This document shows, in pieces, positions 31,121-39,439 of a DNA stretch of 64,000 bases. Position 1 is the stretch's first letter; each line of letters opens with the position of its first letter. Position numbers and translations under genes: made by a program. The DNA comes from Streptomyces atroolivaceus (GTDB lineage: Bacteria; Actinomycetota; Actinomycetes; Streptomycetales; Streptomycetaceae), in contig NZ_JNXG01000002.1 of assembly GCF_000717025.1 (NCBI RefSeq), forward strand, positions 248,001 through 312,000, in the 5' to 3' direction. Below the pieces are notes generated by a model. It was not told the DNA's origin. It saw nothing but the letters and a program-made list of their open reading frames with translations, and did not search any database.

Positions 31121-31686
31121 CGCCCCCGAAGCAGGACAGGAGCCGCGCCACCCGGCAGCGGCTCCTGGCATCGGCGGTCGCCTGCCTCGCCGAACGCGGC
31201 TGGGCGGGCTCCACCGTCTCCGTCGTCGCCGAACACGCCGGGGTCTCGCGGGGCGCCGCCCAGCACCACTTCCCGACCCGGGAGGACCTGTTCACCGGCG
31301 CCGTCGAGTACGTCGCCGAGGAGCGCTCCGCCGCCCTGCGCGCCCTGCCCGTCCAGGGCCGCGCGGAGGTCGTCGCGGCGCTCGTCGACCTGTACACCGG
31401 ACCGCTCTTCCGTGCGGCGCTCCAGCTCTGGGTCGCCGCGTCCAACGAGGCCCAGCTCCGGCCCCGCGTCACCGAACTCGAAGCGCGGGTGGGCCGCGAG
31501 ACCCACCGCATCGCCGTGGAACTCCTGCGTGCCGACGAGACCCGGCCCGGGGTGCGCGAGACGGTGCAGGGCCTCCTCGACATGGCCCGGGGGCTCGGTC
31601 TCGCCAACCTGCTGACCGACGACACGGCCCGCCGGGGCAGGGTCGTGGAGCAGTGGGCGGCCCTCCTCGACGACGTACTGGACTGA
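31108..31686 (+). CDS. TetR-family regulator of the catabolic operon
   Basis: 192 residues. TetR_N at about 12-58: RQRLLASAVACLAERGWAG, VSVVAEHAGVSRGAAQHHFP. The C-terminal domain resembles TetR_C regulators of fatty-acid and terpenoid genes. ATG at 31108 overlaps the hydratase by 13 bp; GTG at 31117 (GTGA overlap) is equally plausible. As last gene of the operon it should report the level of its own transcript, and the 14-bp palindrome at 21405 is its likely site. Confidence 0.88.
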   Translation: MGAVTPPKQDRSRATRQRLLASAVACLAERGWAGSTVSVVAEHAGVSRGAAQHHFPTREDLFTGAVEYVAEERSAALRALPVQGRAEVVAALVDLYTGPLFRAALQLWVAASNEAQLRPRVTELEARVGRETHRIAVELLRADETRPGVRETVQGLLDMARGLGLANLLTDDTARRGRVVEQWAALLDDVLD

Positions 31687-31700
31687 CCGGACCGGTCGGC

Positions 31701-32066
31701 TCAGCGTCCGGGCGGGGTGAACTCGGGCTGGTCGAGCACCCGCAGCCAGCTGCCGTCGGGCCGGCGCCGGACCACCTGGGCGCGGGCTCCCGACCCGTCC
31801 TTCGGCGGGGTCGAGGTCAGGGCGATGTCGCCGCTGACCAGAGTCGGCAGGGGCTGCTCCTGTTCGAAGTGCGGGCGGTCGGCCAGCACCTTCTCCCACA
31901 GCGCACGGATCGCCTCCCGTCCGACCGTCACCTCGCCCGGCGGGAAGGCCAGCACCGCCTCCTCCTCGTACAGTGCGGCCACCCCGGCCGCGTCGCCGGC
32001 GTTGGACCGCTCGACGAACAGGCGGGTGATGTCCTCGGGGCGCAGAGCCTTCTCGTACTCGGGCAT
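31701..32066 (-). CDS. SnoaL/NTF2-like (YybH-type) protein
   Basis: 121 residues of cystatin-like alpha+beta barrel: ITRLFVERSNAGDAAGVAALYEEEAVL, IRALWEKVLADRPHF, and RRRPDGSWLRVLDQPEF at the end. The YybH group is annotated as DUF4440-like nuclear-transport-factor-2 fold proteins. Divergent from a LysR regulator (104-bp spacer), probably its target. Convergent with the tetR gene. Confidence 0.85.
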   Translation of the reverse strand: MPEYEKALRPEDITRLFVERSNAGDAAGVAALYEEEAVLAFPPGEVTVGREAIRALWEKVLADRPHFEQEQPLPTLVSGDIALTSTPPKDGSGARAQVVRRRPDGSWLRVLDQPEFTPPGR

Positions 32067-32122
32067 GACTTCCTCGCTTCCTTGTGGGTCCGGTTCCTGT
32101 GTCTCCAGCGTGGACAGGGGCC

Positions 32123-32154
32123 TTCCAGAAGTCCAACAGATGGTTCTGATGGAA
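32123..32154. promoter_or_regulatory. Dyad TTCCA-N22-TGGAA, possible LysR site
   Basis: Between the divergent SnoaL-like and LysR genes, TTCCAGAA and TTCTGATGGAA form an interrupted dyad ending 17 bp before the LysR start codon. LysR proteins typically bind long interrupted dyads in such spacers, often autoregulating. Weak evidence: symmetry and position only. Confidence 0.35.
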
Positions 32155-32170
32155 ACTAGAATCTCCGGTC

Positions 32171-33088
32171 ATGGAACTGAGACAGCTCGAGTACTTCGTC
32201 GCCGTCGCCGAGGAGCGCAACTTCACCCGGGCCGCCGAGCGGGTGCACATCAGCCAGTCCGGTGTCAGCGCCCAGATCCGCCGGCTGGAACGGGAGCTCG
32301 GCGCCGAGCTGTTCGACCGCTCGTCGCGCACCGCCGCCCTCACCGTCGCCGGGGAGGCCGCGCTCGTACACGCCCGTGCCGCGCTGGCGGCGGCCGATTC
32401 GGTGGGGCGGGCGGTGGGTGAGGTGACCGAGCTGATCCGGGGCCGGCTCACCGTCGGGATGGTCACCGGCTGCACCGTCACCCCGCTGTTCGACGCCCTC
32501 GCCGCGTTCCACCGGGCCCACCCCGGGGTCGAGATCTCGCTGCTGGAGGACACCTCCGACCGGCTCGTGGAGGGGGTGCGCACCGGCGCCGTCGACGTGG
32601 CCCTGATCGGGACCGCCGCGCCGGCCCCGGAAGGGCTGGAGGCCCTGACGATCATCAGCGAGCGGCTCGTCGCCGCCGTCCCGGAGGGGGACCCGCTGGC
32701 CCGTCGGTACCGGGTGACACTGCGCGACCTGGTGGCCCGGCGCCTCATCTGCATGCCGCCCGGCACCGGGCTGCGCACACTGCTCGACCGCGCCTGCGCC
32801 GCCCAGGGCCTCCAGCCCGTGATCGCGCTGCAGGCCGGCGCCGCGGACGCCATCGCGGACCTCGCCGCCCGTGGGCTCGGGGTCGCCGTCCTCAGCGCGT
32901 CGATGGCCGCGAGCTACGACGACCGGCTCACCGCCCGCACCATCGACGACGTCGAGACGCCGGCGCTCCTCGCGCTGGTGTGGAGGAGCACGGACAACCC
33001 CGCACTGCGCGAGCTGCTCGTGCACAGCCGGCAGGCTTTCGCCGTGCCCCCAGGGGGCGAGGAGGGCGTACCGGCGGCCGGCGTGTGA
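32171..33088 (+). CDS. LysR-family transcriptional regulator
   Basis: 305 residues. Begins MELRQLEYFVAVAEERNFTR, a classical LysR winged helix with HISQSGVSAQIRRLERELGA (about 28-47). The effector domain (about 90-300) follows CynR/GltC-like spacing. Probably controls the divergent SnoaL-like gene; whether it also controls the STM4015-type gene 67 bp downstream on the same strand is open. Confidence 0.92.
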   Translation: MELRQLEYFVAVAEERNFTRAAERVHISQSGVSAQIRRLERELGAELFDRSSRTAALTVAGEAALVHARAALAAADSVGRAVGEVTELIRGRLTVGMVTGCTVTPLFDALAAFHRAHPGVEISLLEDTSDRLVEGVRTGAVDVALIGTAAPAPEGLEALTIISERLVAAVPEGDPLARRYRVTLRDLVARRLICMPPGTGLRTLLDRACAAQGLQPVIALQAGAADAIADLAARGLGVAVLSASMAASYDDRLTARTIDDVETPALLALVWRSTDNPALRELLVHSRQAFAVPPGGEEGVPAAGV

Positions 33089-33155
33089 GCGGAGTTGTCG
33101 TCACCGGCTGCTAGAACAAGGGGAGTTGTAGCCGTTACACCACCTGAGGACGAAT

Positions 33156-34100
33156 GTGATCGACCATGTGCAGCACCTCAACGGCCTGCCCGCCCTTACC
33201 TTCCCGCAGTTCACCCACAGCGCCCGCCTGCCCGCCGCCGGTGCCGCGGCCTGGCGGATCGAGCTCGAGGACAGAGACGGTGACGAGGCCTCCGACGTCT
33301 ACTGGGAGCGTTTCCTCACGGCCATGCCGGCCGAGGACGTACGCGCGCTGATCATCGGCTACCCGTGGTACACGGAGCACGGCCTGGGCAGCATGACCGA
33401 GGAGATCACCGAGGCGAGCTCCCGGCTCGTCAACCTGGAGGCCCTGTTCCTCGGCGACATCGTCTCCGAACAGTCCGAGCTCTCCTGGATGGAGCAGTCC
33501 GACGTCGCCCCCGTCCTCGAGGCGTACCCACGGCTGCGGGAGCTCGCGGTGCGGGGCAGCTCCGGCCTGGCGTTCCCGGCCGTCCGTCACGAGGCCCTGC
33601 GCACCCTGCGCTTCGAGTGCGGTGGACTGCCCGCCGAGGTGGTGCGCGGTGTCCTGGACTCCGACCTGCCGGCCCTGGAGCACCTGGAGCTGTGGCTGGG
33701 CGACGAGTACTACGGCTGCGACACGACCCTGGAGGACCTCGCACCGCTGCTGGACGGCACGCGCTTCCCCGCGCTGCGGCATCTGGGGCTGCAGAACAGC
33801 ACCTTCCAGGACGACATAGCCGCCGCCGTGGCGCACGCACCCGTCGTCGCCCGGCTGGAGTCGCTCAGCCTGTCGTTGGGGACGCTCGGTGACACCGGGG
33901 CGGAGGCGCTGCTGAACGGCCAGCCGCTCACCCACCTGCGCTCGCTCGACCTGCACCACCACTTCCTGAGCGACGCCATGATGCTGCGGATCTGGGAGGC
34001 CCTCGAACCCGCGGGAGTACGGGTCGACCTGTCCGGCCGGGAGGACGCCGACGAGGACGAGGACGACGACGGCGGGCGCTACGTCGCCGCCGCCGAATGA
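33156..34100 (+). CDS. STM4015-family leucine-rich-repeat protein
   Basis: 314 residues from GTG at 33156 (GAGGACGAAT upstream). Irregular leucine-rich repeats are visible: LRELAVRGSSGL, LRTLRFECGGLP, LEHLELWLGDEY, LRHLGLQNSTF, LESLSLSLGTLG, LRSLDLHHHFLSD. The last 25 residues are strongly acidic. Similar proteins are named after Salmonella STM4015, normally in an STM4011-4015 cluster with a radical SAM protein; here it is alone with the repeat protein whose ATG overlaps its stop. Function unknown; LRR horseshoes usually bind proteins. Confidence 0.8.
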   Translation: MIDHVQHLNGLPALTFPQFTHSARLPAAGAAAWRIELEDRDGDEASDVYWERFLTAMPAEDVRALIIGYPWYTEHGLGSMTEEITEASSRLVNLEALFLGDIVSEQSELSWMEQSDVAPVLEAYPRLRELAVRGSSGLAFPAVRHEALRTLRFECGGLPAEVVRGVLDSDLPALEHLELWLGDEYYGCDTTLEDLAPLLDGTRFPALRHLGLQNSTFQDDIAAAVAHAPVVARLESLSLSLGTLGDTGAEALLNGQPLTHLRSLDLHHHFLSDAMMLRIWEALEPAGVRVDLSGREDADEDEDDDGGRYVAAAE

Positions 34101-36700
34101 CCTCCCTCCCCGGACACCGCACCCGTGAAAGGCTCCCCGTGCCGCACACCTCCGACGCCTACGACCCCGACGCGAAGCTCCTCACCAGCGCCCACCTGGA
34201 CCGCCGTGCACCCTGGCTGGCCCCTGGCGAACCCGTGCCGCCGTACCACCTCCTGCAAGCGGCCGTCACCACCGGCCGCACCGCCGCCGAGGTCAGGGAC
34301 CGGTTCGCCGAACTCGGCCACCAGGTGCCCTCGGCCGAGGAACTGGCCGCGCTCCCGGCCGACGCCATGAAGCTGGTCAGCTGCAACCTCGACGGGGTCT
34401 CCCCCTGGATGCGGCCGCACTTCGCTCCCAGGATGCGGGCCCACATCCTCTGGGCGGCCGCACAGCTGAAACGTTCCCCTGCCGAGCTCGCGAGCGAGTA
34501 CGCCGCCCTCGGCCTCCCGGTGCGAGACCCCGGCCGCTTCCCCGCCTCGGTGGACGAGGACGACCTGATCCTGGTCAGCGACAGGCTGTCCGGCGAGTGG
34601 CCCTGGTACGAGGAGACCGACCCCGCCACGATGCGGGGCCGCATCCTCCGGACCGCCGAACGGCTGGAGGTGCCGCCCGCGGAGGTCGCGGCCCGGTACG
34701 CCGGGCTGGGCTACCGGACGCCCGCCCTGGGAAGCGCGCCGGAGCGCGTACGACGCCGCGAACTCCGCCTGGCCAGCGACCGCGTGGACGGCAGCGCACC
34801 CTGGCTCGCCGACGACGCCCCCGTGCCGCTCCGACAGATACTGCTGATCGTCGACCGCACCGAGGACGACACGAAGGACTTGGAGAGGACGACGGCCGCG
34901 GCCGTCCTGGCATGCCGGGACCTCACCGCCCTCGGCTACCGGATCGAGCCCGGCGTCGCGGGGCTCATCACCGAGGACCTCCTGCTCGTCAGCCAGGAGA
35001 TGAACGGCGTTCCACCCTGGCTGGACGAGGCCGCCCCCGTGCCGGTCGATCACGTCCTGCGCTTCGCGGAGAAGCACGGCCGCAACCCCAACGCGCTCGT
35101 CATCCGGCTCACCCGCCTCGGATACCGGGAGGTGCCCACAGGCTCACTGGCCGACCGGGTGGACGCCGCGGAACTGTCCCTGGCCGCGACCACCCGCATG
35201 GACCGGCCGGACGACCTCACGCAGCGATGGCTCCGGCAGGACGACCCCCACTGGCTGTCCCACGTCCTGAAGGTCGCCGTCCGGACCGGGAGACCTCCGG
35301 CCGAGGTCATGGCCCGCCTGCGGGCGCTCGGCTTCCGTATCCCCGGAGCGGCGCTGCCCGCCACCGTGTCCGCCGAGGACGTACGCCTGGTCAGCAGGTC
35401 CCTCGACGGCGACGCGCCCTGGCTCGATCCCACGGCGCCGGTGTCGGTCGCCCACGTCCTGCGGGCCGCGCACACCACGGGCGCGTCCGTCCGGGAGGTC
35501 CTGGCCCGGCTGGAGGAGCTGGGTCTCACCCGGCTGCCCGCCGTCCCGGACCGGGCCGTCACCGAGGAGGACCTCCAGCTCGTCAGCGTGGACGGACGGG
35601 CACGGACCTCCGGCAGGTGGCTGGGCAGCACCGTGCCGTACGGGCGTGTCCTGTACGCGGCCGCCACCACGGGAAGGGGTGTCCAGGAGATCGCGGACCG
35701 GTACCGGGAGCTCGGCCACACCGACCTCGCCCTCCCGGAGACCCCGCTGCCCGAGTCGGTGTCCGAGGACGACCTCTCCCTGTTCCGGCTCGGGTCCCAC
35801 ACCTGGGCACCCGACTGGCCGGGCCTGGACGAGGAGATCCCGCTCCCGCACATCCTCCTGCGGGCGAGTGCCGAGGGCGTCGCCCCCGCCGAGATCGGCC
35901 GTAGGCTGCGCACCTTGGGCTTCCGCGGCCTTCCCGCCCCGCTGCCCGACACCCCCTTCCCCGGCGACCCCGTCCTGATCAGTGGCGCGCAACGCCCCAC
36001 GGCCCCCTGGCTCGCCCCGCACACCACCGTGTCGACGGATCATGTCTGGGCGGCAGCCCGGGCGTCGGGCGTCAGCCCGTACGACGTCGCGAACCGGCTC
36101 CTCGCCCTGGGCTTCGGGCTCCCGTTCACCCTGCGGCCCGAGGACCGCCTGATCGTCGGTCCCGACGCCGACGGCGGCGCGCCCAGGTCGCGGTACGCCG
36201 GCCTCGGACCCGTCCTGCTCGCCGCGAAGACCCTCGGCCGGACCCCCACCGAGATCGCCACCCGCAGGGCCGAGCTGGGCTGCGCCTGGCAGGACCTGCC
36301 GGAGACGGCGGGCCCCGACGACGAGGACATCCTCGTGCTCAGCGAGAACCTCGACTCCCGGGCACCCTGGCTCGAGCGGAACAGCACCCCGTCGCTGCTC
36401 CACGTGCTGCGCGCGGCACGGGCGACCGGCCGCACTCCCCAGGAGACCGCCGGCAGACTGACCCGGCTCGGTCACGACGTCACCCTGCCCGGACCGGTCG
36501 GCCCGGAGGACATCCCCCTGCTGGAGGCCGTGGGCCGGATCCGGCAGGTCACGGAGGTCGAGCACGTCCTGACCGTCGCGAGCAGAACCGGCCGGAGCCC
36601 CGCCGAGGTGGCCGCGAGCCTGTCCGCGCTGGGCTTCGACGTGCGGGCCGCCGCCTATCCGGCCCGACGCCCCGCTCCCGGCCGGCCGCGCAGGCCCTGA
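34097..36700 (+). CDS. Large protein of about 13 tandem helical (wHTH-like) repeats
   Basis: 867 residues built almost entirely of repeats 59-73 residues long, starting near residues 25, 90, 156, 222, 295, 360, 429, 493, 560, 625, 684, 745 and 806. The consensus is D-L-x-LVS-x2-LDG-x-APWL, about 8 residues, H-[VI]-L-x-AA-x-TGR-[ST]-PAEV, then R-x2-LG. Repeats 9 and 11 keep the second half but lose the APWL box; 4 has an insertion. They resemble the small winged-helix repeats (wHTH) annotated in Streptomyces conflict-type proteins. No signal peptide or membrane helix. ATG at 34097 overlaps the LRR gene; GTG at 34139 has a better ribosome site (AAAGG). No known function. Confidence 0.82.
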   Translation: MTSLPGHRTRERLPVPHTSDAYDPDAKLLTSAHLDRRAPWLAPGEPVPPYHLLQAAVTTGRTAAEVRDRFAELGHQVPSAEELAALPADAMKLVSCNLDGVSPWMRPHFAPRMRAHILWAAAQLKRSPAELASEYAALGLPVRDPGRFPASVDEDDLILVSDRLSGEWPWYEETDPATMRGRILRTAERLEVPPAEVAARYAGLGYRTPALGSAPERVRRRELRLASDRVDGSAPWLADDAPVPLRQILLIVDRTEDDTKDLERTTAAAVLACRDLTALGYRIEPGVAGLITEDLLLVSQEMNGVPPWLDEAAPVPVDHVLRFAEKHGRNPNALVIRLTRLGYREVPTGSLADRVDAAELSLAATTRMDRPDDLTQRWLRQDDPHWLSHVLKVAVRTGRPPAEVMARLRALGFRIPGAALPATVSAEDVRLVSRSLDGDAPWLDPTAPVSVAHVLRAAHTTGASVREVLARLEELGLTRLPAVPDRAVTEEDLQLVSVDGRARTSGRWLGSTVPYGRVLYAAATTGRGVQEIADRYRELGHTDLALPETPLPESVSEDDLSLFRLGSHTWAPDWPGLDEEIPLPHILLRASAEGVAPAEIGRRLRTLGFRGLPAPLPDTPFPGDPVLISGAQRPTAPWLAPHTTVSTDHVWAAARASGVSPYDVANRLLALGFGLPFTLRPEDRLIVGPDADGGAPRSRYAGLGPVLLAAKTLGRTPTEIATRRAELGCAWQDLPETAGPDDEDILVLSENLDSRAPWLERNSTPSLLHVLRAARATGRTPQETAGRLTRLGHDVTLPGPVGPEDIPLLEAVGRIRQVTEVEHVLTVASRTGRSPAEVAASLSALGFDVRAAAYPARRPAPGRPRRP

Positions 36701-36707
36701 CCGTGTG

Positions 36708-36739
36708 CCGGGGCCTGGGAGCTGCCTCCCGGGCCCCGG
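36708..36739. terminator. Bidirectional terminator between repeat-protein and citrate synthase genes
   Basis: A 14-bp stem with one G-U pair (36708-36721 with 36726-36739) closes a CTGC tetraloop. It lies between the two convergent stop codons (36700 and 36749) and can serve both. Confidence 0.85.
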
Positions 36740-36748
36740 CCCGCCCCG

Positions 36749-37858
36749 TCAGTTCCCCAGGTCCGCCAGCTGGTCGTACCCCTCGATCGAGCGGGGGTCG
36801 CGCGAGCCCGGGCCGACGTACGTCGCCGAGGGGCGCACCAGGCGGCCGGTCCGCTTCTGCTCCAGGATGTGCGCCGACCAGCCGGCCGTGCGGGCGCAGC
36901 TGAACATCGAGGTGAACATGTGCGCCGGGACCTCGGCGAAGTCCAGGACGATCGCCGCCCAGAACTCGACGTTCGTCGCCAGGACGCGGTCCGGACGGCG
37001 GGCGTGGAGCTCCTCCAGGGCCGCCTTCTCCAGGGCCTCCGCCACCTCGAAGCGCGGGGCGGCCAGCTCGCGGGCGGTGCGTCGCAGGACGCGGGCCCGG
37101 GGGTCCTCGGCGCGGTAGACGCGGTGGCCGAAGCCCATCAGGCGCTCGCCCTTGTCCAGCGCCTGCTTCACGTACGCCCTGGCGTCGCCCGTCCGCTCGA
37201 TCTCCTCGATCATGCCGAGCACGCGGGACGGTGCCCCGCCGTGCAGGGGACCGGACATGGCGCCCACCGCCCCGGACAGCGCCGCCGAGACGTCGGCGCC
37301 GGTCGACGCGATGACGCGGGCGGTGAACGTCGAGGCGTTCATGCCGTGTTCGGCGGCCGACGTCCAGTAGGCGTCGACGGCCTTGACGTGCCTCGGGTCG
37401 GGCTCACCACGCCAGCGGATCATGAACCGCTCCACCACGGACTCCGCCTTGTCGATCTCGCTCTGCGGAACCATCGGCAGGCCCTGGCCACGGGCCGACT
37501 GGGCGACGTACGACAGGGCCATCACGGCGGCCCGCGCCAGGTCGTCGCGCGCGGTCTCCTCGTCGATGTCGAGCAGCGGTTTCAGGCCCCACACCGGCGC
37601 CAGCATGGCGAGCGCGGACTGCACGTCGACGCGGATGTCGCCCGAGTGCACGGGGATCGGGAACGGTTCGGCGGGCGGCAGGCCGGGGTTGAACGCCCCG
37701 TCCACCAGCAGACCCCAGACGTTGCCGAACGACACATGGCCGACGAGGTCCTCGATGTCGACGCCGCGGTAACGGAGCGAGCCGCCTTCCTTGTCGGGCT
37801 CGGCGATCTCCGTCTCGAACGCGACGACTCCTTCAAGTCCGGGTACGAAGTCGGACAT
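36749..37858 (-). CDS. Citrate synthase (type II-like, second actinobacterial paralogue)
   Basis: 369 residues from ATG at 37858 (GAGGGAG upstream). Catalytic elements: the first histidine in GPLHGGAPSRV (about 201-211), the second in MGFGHRVYRAEDPRA (about 238-252), and the aspartate in VLDFAEVPAHMFTSMF (about 309-324), followed by the citrate-binding arginine in CARTAGWSAHILEQK. Condenses acetyl-CoA and oxaloacetate. Streptomyces carry several citrate synthases; the short N-terminal domain (starts at YRGVDIEDL near 30) marks this as the small form. It could alternatively act as a 2-methylcitrate synthase. Confidence 0.93.
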   Translation of the reverse strand: MSDFVPGLEGVVAFETEIAEPDKEGGSLRYRGVDIEDLVGHVSFGNVWGLLVDGAFNPGLPPAEPFPIPVHSGDIRVDVQSALAMLAPVWGLKPLLDIDEETARDDLARAAVMALSYVAQSARGQGLPMVPQSEIDKAESVVERFMIRWRGEPDPRHVKAVDAYWTSAAEHGMNASTFTARVIASTGADVSAALSGAVGAMSGPLHGGAPSRVLGMIEEIERTGDARAYVKQALDKGERLMGFGHRVYRAEDPRARVLRRTARELAAPRFEVAEALEKAALEELHARRPDRVLATNVEFWAAIVLDFAEVPAHMFTSMFSCARTAGWSAHILEQKRTGRLVRPSATYVGPGSRDPRSIEGYDQLADLGN

Positions 37859-38031
37859 CGGGCGGCTCCCTCGGCTCGGCGGCTGTGTGACGGCCACGAA
37901 GGCCTGTCCACGAATACTGGCGGGTTACCACGACGCGGGGAAGGGTGACGTCCGGCACAGCCTCCCGGCTCGCGGACCGGCGGTAGCGCCCCTCCCGGCG
38001 GGGAACCGGCCCGCTGCGGCAGGATGGCCCC

Positions 38032-38748
38032 GTGCCCACAGCAGATGCCACTCCGACTTCCGCTTCCGCCTCCTCTCGCGTCCCGTCATCCGATTGCACC
38101 ACCGATCCGGCGGCGATGCGCGAGCAGTACCGCTCCGAGGACTTCACCGAGAAGGATCTCGCCGCGGACCCCATGGACCAGTTCGCCCACTGGTTCCGCC
38201 AGGTCGCCGGGGGCGGCGCCCTCCACGAGCCCAACGCGATGGTGGTCTCCACCGCCGACTCACGGGGCCGGCCGTCCTCCCGGACGGTGCTGCTGAAGCA
38301 CTACGACGACCGCGGCTTCGTCTTCTTCACCAACTACGGCTCCCGCAAGGGCCGCGAGCTGACGGCCAACCCGTACGTCTCGCTGCTCTTCCCCTGGCAC
38401 CCGCTCGCCCGCCAGGTCGTCGTCACCGGCACCGCGGCCCGCGTCGGGCGTGAGGAGACGGTCGCGTACTTCCGTACCCGCCCCCACGGCTCCCAGCTGG
38501 GTGCCTGGGCCAGCGACCAGTCGACGGTGGTCGGCTCCCGTGAGGAGCTGACCACCCGCTACGAGGAGCTCGCCGCCCGCTATCCGGAGGGCGAGAAGGT
38601 CCCCGCGCCCCCGCAGTGGGGCGGCTTCCGCGTCGTGCCGGACGCGATCGAGTTCTGGCAGGGCCGTGAGAACCGGCTGCACGACAGGCTGCGATACGTC
38701 CGGGAGAGCCCGGCCGCCCCCTGGCGGGTGGAGCGGCTCTGCCCGTGA
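38032..38748 (+). CDS. pdxH: Pyridoxamine 5'-phosphate oxidase
   Basis: 238 residues from GTG at 38032. PdxH signature: [10 protein letters not shown] near residue 29, [20 protein letters not shown] (FMN phosphate contacts) near 83-102, [16 protein letters not shown] near 149-164, and the C-terminal dimerisation motif [11 protein letters not shown]...WRVERLCP. Oxidises PNP/PMP to PLP with FMN and O2. Divergent from citrate synthase (173-bp spacer). Confidence 0.96.
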   Translation: MPTADATPTSASASSRVPSSDCTTDPAAMREQYRSEDFTEKDLAADPMDQFAHWFRQVAGGGALHEPNAMVVSTADSRGRPSSRTVLLKHYDDRGFVFFTNYGSRKGRELTANPYVSLLFPWHPLARQVVVTGTAARVGREETVAYFRTRPHGSQLGAWASDQSTVVGSREELTTRYEELAARYPEGEKVPAPPQWGGFRVVPDAIEFWQGRENRLHDRLRYVRESPAAPWRVERLCP

Positions 38749-38752
38749 CCCG

Positions 38753-39106
38753 TCAGCCCGCCTCCCCGGCGGACGGCCCGGGAGGCGGCGGCAGGAGACG
38801 TACGAGATCGAGGAGATCGTCCTCGGTGGTCTCCTGCCCCAGGAACACGGTCCGGTAGACGAGGTAGCCGACCCAGCTGTCCACGACCGCCTCCACCGGC
38901 ACGCTTCGGGGCAGCCGGCCCCGCGCCACGCCGGCCCGCAGCAGCTGCGCGGCCGGTCCGGCCTGCGCCTTGAGCAGGTCCCGCAGCTCGGCGCGCCCCG
39001 GCTCCCCGCGCTCGGTCAGGGCACCCGTCACCACACTGGGGTCGCCGAGCAGGGTCAGGGTCCGCACCAGCCCGCGCAGCCACAGCAGCGCGTACGCCAC
39101 GGTCAT
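38753..39106 (-). pseudogene. Truncated TetR-family gene, C-terminal domain only
   Basis: About 117 residues with the helices of a TetR C-terminal domain (WLRGLVRTLTLLGDPSVVTG, LLKAQAGPAAQLLRAGVARGRLP, VDSWVGYLVYRTVFLG) but no DNA-binding domain. The reading frame continues upstream only into low-quality sequence with no helix-turn-helix in any frame, and then into the attenuator hairpins at 39174. The missing N-terminus and the gene that should follow the attenuator are both absent at the same point, suggesting a deletion junction near 39107-39173. Confidence 0.65.
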
Positions 39107-39173
39107 CCCGATCGACGGCGGCCAGTCCGAGCAGCACTGACGGCGACGGGCGCCCGGCCCGGACACGCAGAAA

Positions 39174-39234
39174 CCCGCAGGCTCTGGTTCCTCCTCACGG
39201 AGGAGCCGGCCGGACTTACCGGCGAGCCTGCGGG
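39174..39234 (-). ncRNA. Three-way-junction hairpin, putative attenuator/terminator
   Basis: Closing stem of 11 perfect pairs (39174-39184 with 39224-39234) encloses two perfect hairpins: 39191-39205 (6-bp stem, 3-nt loop) and 39209-39223 (5-bp stem, 5-nt loop). Read leftward it is followed by TTTCTG. Just upstream on the same strand, 39236-39244 is perfectly complementary to 39303-39311 inside the leader peptide, and 39229-39235 to the leader end, giving mutually exclusive pairings as in ribosome-dependent attenuation. Confidence 0.75.
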
Positions 39235-39295
39235 CGGTGACTGCTTGGGATTGGCCGGCGACCGGCCTGCACTGCAAAGAGCGCGACGACGGGCG

Positions 39296-39334
39296 TCAGC
39301 CCGCAGTCACCTCACGAGTCCGAAAAGAAATCAC
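39296..39334 (-). CDS. 12-codon leader peptide (MISFRTREVTAG)
   Basis: GTG start at 39334 with AGGAGG at 39345-39350, ten bases upstream; stop TGA at 39296. It lies between a good promoter and the attenuator hairpins, and its last codons form one arm of the alternative pairing. Two arginines and early aromatic and hydroxyl residues give no clear amino-acid bias, which argues for sensing ribosome inhibition rather than one amino acid. Confidence 0.6.
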   Translation of the reverse strand: MISFRTREVTAG

Positions 39335-39365
39335 TTCCGGAACACCTCCTTTCGCGTGTGGTTCC

Positions 39366-39402
39366 ACCATAGGAACCCGTCCGGGACGGGACAAGCGATT
39401 TA
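39366..39402 (-). promoter_or_regulatory. Leftward promoter with WblC/WhiB7-like upstream element
   Basis: Leftward -35 TTGTCC (39389-39394) and -10 TATGGT (39366-39371) are separated by exactly 17 bp. The -35 is preceded directly by TAAATCGC, close to the A/T-rich element (about AAATCGG before TTG) I recall for WhiB7/WblC-dependent promoters. A 7-1-7 palindrome (39376-39390) fills the spacer and could be an operator or chance. Confidence 0.6.
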
Positions 39403-39439
39403 TCCGTGAGAGGAAGAACGGCCCGGACGGGAACAGGCC

